Assembly (NCBI RefSeq): GCF_027172205.1
Contig: NC_070614.1
Location: 39,562,001-39,626,000 of the forward strand
Direction: 5' to 3'
Length of the DNA stretch: 64,000 bases
DNA from: Podarcis raffonei
Taxonomy: Eukaryota; Chordata; Lepidosauria; Squamata; Lacertidae
The notes beneath the pieces are model-generated. The model searched no databases. It had not been told where the DNA came from and saw only the letters and a list, made by a program, of their open reading frames with translations. Of the stretch, positions 55,043 to 64,000 are shown in pieces (position 1 is the stretch's first letter; each line of letters opens with the position of its first letter). Both the position numbers and the translations under genes were made by a program.

Positions 55043-56577
55043 TTTTTTTTAAAAGATATTTATTGAAATTTTCAAAATATTACAAAATGAAAAAAGAAAA
55101 AGAAAAAATACAAAATACAAATAGTTAAAAAACAATTCCATCCTTCCATCACTTATCTTTCATTTGCTTGTTTCCCGGACCTCCTCACACCTCCCTTTTT
55201 GTATTCCAATTCAACTTGTTAGTTCAGCAAATCCTTTCCCTCTTTGCTTATCCTAGTCTTTAATCTTAAAATATTGTAACATTAAATTTTTACCTATTAA
55301 TAATCCATTTTTTCATATTCCTTATAGCATTATAGCTAAAAACCACTTAACTTTTTATCCAACATCATTCTAACATTCATTAATTTTACAATATTTCTGT
55401 AGATAGTCTTTAAATTTCTTCCAATCTTCTTCCACCAACTCTTCTCCCTGGTCTCGGATTCTGCCGGTCATTTCTGCCAGTTCCATATAGTCCATCACCT
55501 TCATCTGCCACTCTTCCAGGGTGGGTAGATCTTGTGTCTTCCAATACTTTGCAATAAGTATTTTTGCTGCTGTTGTTGCATACATAAAGAAAGTTCTATC
55601 CTTCTTTGGCACCAATTGGCCGACTATGCCCAGGAGAAAGGCCTCTGGTTTCTTCAAGAAGGTATATTTAAATACCTTTTTCATTTCATTATATATCATC
55701 TCCCAGAAAGCCTTAATTCTTGGGCACGTCCACCAAAGGTGAAAGAATGTACCTTCAGTTTCTTTACATTTCCAACATTTATTATCGGGCAAATGATAGA
55801 TTTTTGCAAGCTTGACTGGAGTCATGTACCACCTGTATATCATTTTCATAATATTCTCTCTTAAGGCATTACATGCCGTAAACTTCATACCTGTGGTCCA
55901 TAACTGTTCCCACAGTCAGCAAACATAATATTGTGTCCAACATCTTGTGCCCACTTAATCATAGCAGATTTCACCGTTTCATCCTGAGTATTCCATTTCA
56001 ACAGCAAGTTATACATCCTTGACAGAATCTTAGTTTTGGGATCTAACAGTTCTGTTTCCAATTTTGATCTTTCCACCTGGAATCCAATTTTTTTGTCCAG
56101 ATTGTATGCCTCCATTATTTGATAATAATGAAGCCAATCTCGCACTTTGTTTTTTAGTTTTTCATAACTCTGCAGTTTCAGTTTGTCTCCCACTTGTTCC
56201 AAAATTTCCCAATATTTCGGCCATTTGGCCTCCATATTGAGTTTTTTCTGAGCCTTCGCTTCCATCGGTGACAACCACCTTGGGGTTTTATTTTCAAGCA
56301 AATCCTTATATCTTATCCAGACATTAAACAGTGCTTTTCTGACAATATGGTTTTTAAATGCTTTATGTGCTTTGACCTTATCATACCACAAATATGCATG
56401 CCAACCAAATACATTATTAAAACCTTCCAGATCCAAAATGTCTGTGTTTTCAAGGAGTAGCCATTCTTTCAACCAGCAGAAAGCTGCTGATTCATAATAA
56501 AGTTTAAGGTCTGGCAGGGCAAATCCACCACTTTCCTTTGCATCTGTTAATATTTTAAATTTTATTCTGGGCTTCTT
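55043..56577 (-). mobile_element. L1 LINE 3' fragment, 1,535 bp, perfect 17-bp duplication
   Basis: The minus strand encodes the C-terminal ORF2 region in two overlapping frames: the upstream part at 55,885-56,472 (KEWLLLENTDILDLEGF, WLHYYQIMEAYNL) and the downstream part at 55,370-55,888 (CWKCKETEGTFFHLWWTC, FLLGIVGQL). A T tail on the plus strand marks the 3' end. The duplication gccctgaacctatttca (55026-55042 and 56578-56594) is perfect. One frame change near 55,886 separates the two parts. Intergenic, downstream of SEZ6L2. Confidence 0.92.
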
Positions 56578-56594
56578 GCCCTGAACCTATTTCA

Positions 56595-58561
56595 ACACTG
56601 CTAGGTCCATGGGTGTAGGCAGCTCCCCCCCCCCAATATCAAGTAAAACAACAGAAATACTTAACTAACTGACCAATCACATCAGTTCTGCCTCCCCAAC
56701 AAAAGTCCTGCTCCCCCTAACCAAGTCCTACCCCCCTAACAAAAAGCCTGGGTACACCCATGGCAAGGTTTAGTAAAATCTCAATAGATCTACTGAAATA
56801 GATGCTGATCTATTGATTGTCTGAAAAATACTTTTGAGGCCTATGATTGTTCTGGACCATCTGAAAGGACTGAAGAGGAGATGGAGGAATTTAGTGAGCA
56901 AAGGGATGAAGACATTAGTATGTCGTAGTTCTCTGGATTGGTTCAGTATTTCTCTTGTGTTGGGGAAAGGGGGAGGTGGGTGTGGGGTTGCCAAACCCCA
57001 TATTGCACTGCGTACAGCGCTGCCACTGCCAGCTGTGCAGAATATGAGCCATTGGAATATGAGCCAGAATATGAGCCATCTTCCTGATCCTTTATCAGAG
57101 GCCAGCCTTTTCAAAACATGGAGGTAAACCTGGTCACGTGGAAATAAAAATGCTGTTAGGGGGATGGCAACCTGCCCAGTTCCTGTGAGCTGCTACCCTA
57201 CTTTTCCTTCTCTGAGGCCTACCATACATCTTCATGGTCTTGCAGCCTCCTTTCTCTCATTAACAGATCATACACAATTTGTTGCCTACACTTTGGAAAG
57301 CCTTGACAGTGTATTCAGAAGCCCATGACCAGACACTTCACTCACATACTGTATAACACTGGTGTCTGTGGTTGCCACCCTCCTAGGAAGGGCACTCATG
57401 CACTTTCAACCAAGATCTGAATAGCAGACCTTTAGCAAGGGAGGCTTTTCAATCTGGTTTGTCTCCCATGTCAAGGAAAGCTCCTGCAAATTATTGGTTT
57501 GTCAGCTACTTGTTGAGGGTGCTTATATATACACTGGCACTCAGCCTGGTATCCCTTAACTTCTTAGGCAGGCCACCAACCCCTCACAGAAGAAATACAA
57601 CCTTAGGGGGAGGATTGTGTCTAGTGCACTGTTTAATATTTTGTGGAGTATATCTCTTTTTTTTAAAGCTGTATTGCTTTAATTTATTTAGTAAATGTGG
57701 TCACATTTTACATCCAGAGGTCTTTATCCAGACTTATACAAATACAAGCCTGTTGATTCCTGGCACATTAAACTCAGCAAAGTAGATCCCATCATTTCCA
57801 AGGTACATGCTGTACAATGCAAGTGGAAGAATTTGAAATATGAGAGCTACGTCAACAATGGCTTTGAGGAGGGGTGAATGTATGCCAGTGTTTTGCCCTT
57901 TACCTTCTTGGGTATTGGACTGCTGGCAGGCTCTCACACCCCTTCCTTACATGCCAGGAAAAGTGTTACTTGGTGTGCAGGGGCCGTTAAAAAACATGGA
58001 TGTACTGCTGGACAAAACACGACCACAGTCCTTCACTATGGGCAAACAGCAAGCAGGTTAACAAGACTGGGAGGCCAGCTTTTGCTGCTATGACAACTAA
58101 GCCCTTTCACTCCAGGACACCTGGATGTTACGATAGCGCTGGATTTCTAAACAAACAAGTGCTTGGCCTCCAACTGTGCTCATAATCCCAGACATACGAG
58201 ATTGGGCTGTGGTAATTTAGTACCTGCCTTCTGTACGTGGTCAAGTCCATTTTCTTATTATTTACTGGCATTTTCTAGTCTGAAGGACCGAAAAACTCTG
58301 AAGCACTGAAAAACACCGAATTAACAGTTTCCTGTGGTTTTGCTCTGGTGCAGGGTGACCAATTGCAGAATAAACATTTTCCTTTGCATTTCATGCATTA
58401 ATTAGTTGAACAGCCATTTCTTCTCCACAGGAGACCCTGAGAACTGCAGTCCTCTGAGGTAATTTAGGCATCACCGGCAGACCCCTAATCAAACGACATT
58501 CCCTGGGATTATTGGGCGATGAAATGTGGGGAAGAGGACAGGGCATGTATTTTTCTTATTG
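56595..58561. other. Intergenic, no gene seen
   Basis: Short frames only. Two near-identical short strings (caaaagcctgggtacaccca near 56,745; ttttgttgggggccccagg near 54,750) suggest an older repeat split or copied around the L1. Nothing else recognised. Confidence 0.5.
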
Positions 58562-58785
58562 AATGCCTTTCTACCCTACCTTTTTATCCACGGAGCTGAA
58601 CATTGTCCTCCCCTGCTCCTCATTTAATCCCCACACCAACCCTGTGTGGTAGGCTAGGCTGAGAGGTGGTGACTGGCCCAAGGTCACCTAGCGAGCTTCA
58701 TGGCTAAGTGGAGATTTGAACCCTGGCCCAGCCCTGAGTCTAACCACTACACCACACCACACTGGCTTATATATCTATAAACTCA
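58562..58785 (-). repeat. MIR-like CORE-SINE
   Basis: On the minus strand: 'gtgtagtggttagactcagggc', 'gggttcaaatctccacttagcc', 'ctaggtgaccttgggccagtcacc', 'cctaccacacagggttggtgtgggg attaaatgagg'. This is the MIR head and CORE order. Old and shared by amniotes. Confidence 0.8.
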
Positions 58786-59699
58786 TGTTTGTAGAGCACA
58801 TGCAGCTGCGTAAAAGAGGGAATTTTACCTGGCAGGTGCAATTGGTCATGAAGGGATGAGAAAAGCCACTCTTGCTGCAATGTCCCCATCTACACATGGG
58901 AGCAGTCCTGTCATTAGGCAGTGAGAGATGGGCAGATGATGGTGTCTCTGGTCTTCCTTTCCTCCTCCATGGTCCTTGGCTGGAGAACAGAGTTGTGTGT
59001 GACAGGAAGCCTGCCTGCACGGTGCCCCCAAAGCTGGTGGTTCATAGTTGCTCCCCCTTTCACCTTTTTACTCTCGTGTTCGCCTCACTAAGGGCCCTTC
59101 CGGAGTCTTTTATTGTGCGCCCCTGATTATTTCTGCTCTCGTGAGGTATTGGGTGACTATTCCCAATCCTGCTTCCAATATTGTTTGTGCCTGCAAAAGT
59201 TTTGGCGTGGATATACTGCTCCCTTCCCACAGTGCATGGGCTGTGATTTCCTCCTGAAATCCTGCAGCTTTTTAGAACGCAAATCTTCCACTTTTAAAAA
59301 AATCTTACTTTTGCTGTGCTACAGAGCAAAAGTGAAACGATGCAGTAACACTGAGGAAGCATCACAGAACAGCTAATAAAGTCAACGATGTATGGACAGT
59401 CCAGTATAAAATCCACAACCAATGACTATCAGGCAGTTACTTTAACTAATGCACTAATAATGTGTCAATGACATGTCGCAGAATACAGCCATAAAAAACC
59501 CCAGCCTTAGAATGTCCATGTCCTAGATACATATTTTATTCCTCTATTAAACACTTACTGTATATCCTTTTTCACATGGAGCTATATATGCCCGCAATTG
59601 TGGTACTGTTTTCATATCTCCAGGGAATCTGTTTACTCCATTGCATCCTGCAATGTTTCGAATCCTTTACTATGGCAGCATCTTATGCGTTATTTACAA

Positions 59700-59850
59700 A
59701 GTGGCACACAACTCAGTAGTTACGGTAATGTGCACTATTATTTTGAGGCGAGGCGGGCTTTAACCCGCTAAATACGGTAACGCTTTGACGCTTTCCGCAT
59801 AGGAGGTGAGACGAAGAAAGCGATACGCTGAGTCACGCTTACCGTAATAA
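59700..59850. other. CpG-retaining block with TTACGGTAA inverted motifs
   Basis: It holds TTACGGTAA near 59,721 and TTACCGTAA near 59,838, with ATACGGTAACG in between, and many CG pairs (gaggcgaggcgggc, gctttgacgctttccgc, gcgatacgc). Flanks are CpG-poor. It could be a small inverted-repeat transposon or a conserved element. I do not recognise it. Confidence 0.3.
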
Positions 59851-60314
59851 GCTAGATACAAGGACATGATTTTTCCCTCCGTTTGGGTATACAGTACTGT
59901 ACTGTATTCCCTTGTGTGGACTAAAGCGGGCGGTGCAAACTTTAGGATTACTATCCGTAACTTTTGAGCACGTAACAGAACTGCAGGCGGATCCCTATTG
60001 ATCTTTTAAGATCATTGTGGCTCTCAGATGTTTTAAAAGTTTTAAATATGTTTTGCACTGCTTGACGATGGGGCAATTTTGTATTTGCACATTGTTTCCT
60101 GAAGCGTTTCCCCTGGAAAGGCGGTTTATAAATGTATTAAATAAAGGCAAGAAATCCTTACTCAGCATCGAACGCGAACTTGCCTGCGACGCACCAGCTT
60201 CTGGGGCAATGGAACCATGCCTCTTGCACATTGTTAAGCAGGGACAGATTGGCTTCTTCCCGTGACAAAGTGTGCCTGGAGGAGGCGTGGCTTAAAAAGA
60301 GAAACGCAGCTGAA

Positions 60315-60485
60315 CATTAAAAACGGCCCTGCTGGGTCAGAGCAAAGTCCTTCTGGTTTTGCGTCCCGTCTCCTACAGCGACGGGCCAGATGTCTCCCGG
60401 AAGCCCACGACCAAGGTACGAAGGCAAACGCCCTCGATTGCTGTTGCACGCTTCCAAGGGCTGCAATTTGCAGATACACTGCCCC
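60315..60485 (+). repeat. Interspersed repeat, same kind as at 4,757
   Basis: 'ggccctgctgggtcagagcaaagtcc...tcccgtctcctacagcgacgggccagatgtctcccggaagccc' matches the partial copy in the KIF22 intron. Family name uncertain. Confidence 0.45.
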
Positions 60486-61408
60486 TAAACACGGAGCTTT
60501 AAAAGGCCACCTTTTTTCTTCAAGGAAAATAAATCCTGGGGGGGGGGGGAGGATATTAATTTTGGGGCGGCAGCTCTGCCATATCTGCCTTTCCATACCA
60601 GTCCTCAGTATCCCACATCCACGGTGTTAATTTATTGCCGTGTCCTGGCACAGGATGCCGCTCGATCCTAACTTGTAGCTTTCCCAACAACACCTCCCCC
60701 CCGCCGCCGCCACCCCTGGGCCTTTCTTATCCCACCTCTGGAGCCCGCGCCCTCCCTCTCTCCCAACAGAGCTTTGCAATCGCTTCTCCTCCAGGGACGG
60801 GAACCTCGGTTGGCACCTTCGCTGTGACTCACGCGTGTTCCCCGCACCTTCCTCGCTCACAGGAACGTGGAAGCGTGAGAGTGGGGCGAGGATGATGGGC
60901 TGATTGTGACGCACAGAGCTGGGTGGTGGTGGAGGGAGGCTCTCCGCAGTGGCGTGAGCTTCCCCAAAAACGGTGACCCGAAGACGAGTTCGCAGTTGGT
61001 ACTTCTCTGTGTACGTGTGAATGCCGCAGCCCGTGATTAGAGAGAGGACAGTGTCCCGTCCTGCTGCTTGAATATTTTTCCACGCACAGAAAATAGTGGG
61101 GGAGATAATGTTGCTCTCCTCTTATTTCCTGGAATGGAGCCTTTTTGGACTTCCTTATAAGGCTCCCCCTTATCAGTAATCTTGCCTAAACTTGAGGTTA
61201 ATTTTGTAACACTAAAGTCTCCAAGGCAGCTGGAGGAGGGGGTTTAACCTCCACAGTTTGCAGCGGAGGGAGGAGAATCTACCCCGGAAGCGGAGGCGGG
61301 AAGGGAAAATCCGTGGGTTTTCAGTCCCTCCTCCTCCTCCTCTCCTCCCCCTTCGCGAGCCCCGGCTTGTGTCACTGGCTCTGACGACAGCATCCTCCCC
61401 CGCATCCC

Positions 61409-61422
61409 GTCGCCATGGCAAC
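61409..61422 (+). promoter_or_regulatory. Full X-box (RFX site)
   Basis: GTCGCCATGGCAAC fits the RFX X-box GTNRCC-N-RGYAAC. It lies 58 bp before the TATA box at 61,480. Confidence 0.55.
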
Positions 61423-61479
61423 CTTTTGTTACCTCCAACGCTTGAGTGGTCCAGGAGGGGAGGGGGCTGGCAAGGGTGG

Positions 61480-61486
61480 TATATAG
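61480..61486 (+). promoter_or_regulatory. TATA box of an unseen rightward gene
   Basis: TATATAGG follows GC-rich DNA and a run with an X-box. The sequence after it looks like a 5' UTR (purine-rich, no long frame). If real, the gene's coding exons are right of 64,000. By comparison with mammals CDIPT would be a candidate neighbour of SEZ6L2, but nothing here identifies it. Confidence 0.4.
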
Positions 61487-61559
61487 GCAATGCTGGGGGG
61501 GAGCCAGGGAAGGAAACTCCTGATCCCCACCCAGAAGGAAAGAGGCGCTGGGAGAGGAG

Positions 61560-64000
61560 AAGCAAGGCCGGAGAAAAAAAATCTATATAGAGATATATAG
61601 TATTTATTAAAATAGATTATAGATACACCTGTAAAGGGAGATCTGTTTGGAAGCAGAGAAGAAGGGGATTACGAGATCGATCGGAAACAGAGACATTCAG
61701 ACGTCTTCTCGCCTGTTAGCCTCCTTCCTCGAAACCATTTAGGTGGGCCAGAGAGGGTTTCTTTCGTGGGGAGAGTTTTTGAGAGCTGTTCTCAGAGCTT
61801 CCATTGAAAGACAGCACTGCCTGGTAATTAAAAAAAACATACATTTCCTTTTTCAAAGTTTGGGGTTGTTTGGAGTAGAGGGGACAACTGATTGTGGTGT
61901 TGCTATTTGTGCAGAAGGGTCATGATTTCTGAAGTTGAGGGGGAGGGAAGGTCGAATGGCAGCTGGGGATGTTCTTAGATGTGTGTTTATTTGAATAGCG
62001 GGAGTGGTTGGGGAGTTTGAGGCTGAGAGGAGGAGCACATGGGATCAGCTTTGGTGGTGACATGGGAGCAAGATAAATGTAAGATTTAAAGCGAGTCGAG
62101 CCACAATAACTACCACACCCTTATCAAGAGGCATGGCTCCACACACACAAGCACAGGGTGGCTGTGCTGTGCTCTCCAGTATGATTCTGAAGGATGGGCT
62201 GGACTGAGGACGAACATTTGCAGGGAGTGGTATTGACATAATCAGTGTTAGATGCTGCAACGCTTAATTCCAAAATCAATATTAGGTACCTTTATTGGGC
62301 CAGCAAAAGACAATGATCACAAAATAGGGTGCTAGCATTCAAATTCTCCATAACTCTTAATCAGTTTAGGTATTAAACAATACCGGGGTGGAGGTTTGCT
62401 AGTGGTAAAGCCATCCATGTCTGCTTGTGTTAGCTAAAAGAGTTAAAACACTGGGCTAAGGGATTAGATACACACATGGAAATTGTGCATTTTATGGGGT
62501 GCAGAGCCAGAGGTTAAGGGCCCAGGGGTGTGGGTTTATTGGTGGCAGGCAATAGGGAGAGGGGGCTAGAGGTTTATGCATTTTGAGGTTTGAAAGGAAT
62601 GTGATTCAATATCCCAGTCATGTCTAAAAACAAAGGAGGTTGAGAATGAGAGATTTTTAGGTGAGTGGACCTCATAGGATGAAGAGATAAAATAGATGGA
62701 GACTGTCATCCAAAATGAGGCTCCCTCAAGAGCTGTTCAGACTGGACTCGTGTTACATCCAAACTGGGAGCAAAGCTGGTTGCGGGGGGAACTCACAAGT
62801 TGAGTGAAGAGGAAGCAGGCATAGAACACATTCTGCTTGCTAATTCAAAAGACGTCCTTACCATTTTCCTTCAGCATTAACACACAAACACACGACCTGC
62901 TACCTAAGAAGATGGAAGCATGGGGGGAGGGGGGGAGCCTTTCAAAATCCAGGATTTCTCTTGATTTTGATCATTGAAGATCAGTTTAAAGCACGAGTTC
63001 CAACTGATCTGTGTTAAAAGATCTTGAGTATATGCCCTCCCTGGACCCATATCCTCATCTAGTTTTCAATGGTAGAGGCATCTGAAAGTACCCCACAAGA
63101 ACGGTTGAATGAACTCTACTTAAGTTAGGAAGTGAAATAGAACGAGAACCTCTCTGTGTGAGTAAAAGTAAATTGGAGTGGCAAGTTATAATTGTGCTTG
63201 GTGGCATATCTGAACTGACTATGTGTTGAGCCTGATTAATAGGAAAATGGGGATATTTTTGAATTCCCCAGCAAGACCCAGCATTATTCTCCAGGATGTA
63301 GCGTTCCAAATGGACCCACTACAATCTTTGCAGAATGCATCAATGAAGCATTTTGTATACTCACAGCCTAGTAGACCCTGTGATGTCAAATATATGTTGC
63401 CCAGACATTTCAAATTTCAGGCAAACCAGAAATATCTAGTTAGGACCACAATGCCCTGCTATTTTTCAAATTTTTTATTTACTGAGGGAGTGGTCTTTTA
63501 GTTGGATCTTAGTGGTAGTTACTGTGGAGGTGAGATGGGGCCAGATTGTTGAATGAGAGGATGAACATTGAGGGGAGAAGCAAAATCTATGGGGGATTAT
63601 TACAAACATGCCCCACCTCCTATACAGGAGGAGGGAACATCTGATGCAAAACTGTCACCCTCCCTTTGCACCAATAATCATTGAGTATGAGTCACGCTTT
63701 GAGCCCATGGCTGTGATGGCAAAGAGGGTGGGGTGCAGATAGCCAATTAGGAATGGGCATGGGTTAGGCAGGGTGGGTTGAATGGGGAGGGGCTGGTAAA
63801 GAGTCCACTGGCCCTTTAAGAAGCTGTCCACTCCTACTCCCTATTCCTCCATTTTCCCACCATCGTTGCATCATTCCTGCAGCATCACAGTTTCTAGCTC
63901 CTTCCCTTTCTCCCTCCCCACAACCTAACCCTGAGATGAGAACAGCAGCTACTACGGAATGACCGAGGTAGGTAGGCTATTGGGAGACGTTTGGCTTTGC
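61560..64000. other. Right end, no coding exon recognised
   Basis: This is probably the first intron or 5' region of the gene whose promoter is at 61,480, or intergenic DNA. Donor-like strings occur (for example GAG|GTAGGTAGG near 63,968) but no family-specific coding sequence was found. Confidence 0.4.

Noticed and set aside
55370-56472. Two minus-strand frames as a host gene
   Set aside because: L1 ORF2 sequence within a bounded insertion.

Overview
This window is vertebrate nuclear DNA. Its genes are split into many introns, and the intergenic and intronic space is filled with a squamate-type repeat set: BovB, CR1 and L1 LINE ends, tRNA-derived SINEs, and Tigger-like and hAT-like miniature transposons. 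That mix points to a lizard or snake; the exact family cannot be read from the sequence. The four genes found (KIF22, PAGR1, ASPHD1, SEZ6L2) belong to the block equivalent to human 16p11.2, but their order and orientation differ from mammals.

Layout. (1) About 1-7,800, minus strand: KIF22, a chromosome-arm kinesin. Nine coding exons lie here, and the C-terminal exons run off the left edge. (2) 7,560-8,170: a GC-rich, CpG-rich promoter block at the 5' end of KIF22. (3) 8,170-13,140: intergenic DNA made of repeats. It holds two hAT-like MITEs with 8-bp target duplications, a tRNA-Ala-like SINE, a MIR-like SINE and a probable LTR-element fossil. (4) 13,140-15,860, plus strand: PAGR1, a subunit of the KMT2C/D (MLL3/4) histone methyltransferase complexes, in three coding exons. 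(5) 17,440-22,104, minus strand: ASPHD1, three coding exons. (6) 22,105-28,860: the divergent ASPHD1/SEZ6L2 intergenic region. It is GC-rich near ASPHD1 and carries two clusters of TAGCAAC (RFX half-site) motifs. (7) 28,861-50,515, plus strand: SEZ6L2, 18 coding exons, 955 residues, complete. Its introns hold L1, Tigger-like and SINE insertions. (8) 53,800-64,000: mostly non-coding, with a 1.5-kb L1 insertion, a MIR-like SINE and a TATA-containing candidate promoter near 61,480. The gene that promoter would serve is not visible.

In every gene the exon junctions were assigned by GT/AG sites plus continuity of reading phase, and each coding sum is divisible by three (KIF22: 1,554 nt in window; PAGR1: 663; ASPHD1: 981; SEZ6L2: 2,868). 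The genes do not form a pathway. KIF22 acts in mitosis, PAGR1 in chromatin, and ASPHD1 and SEZ6L2 form a divergent pair that may share control DNA. No operon, CRISPR array or functional tRNA/rRNA gene was seen. I found no clear new biological system. The strongest leads are the paired RFX-motif clusters, the altered gene order, and several young transposon insertions dated by perfect target-site duplications.
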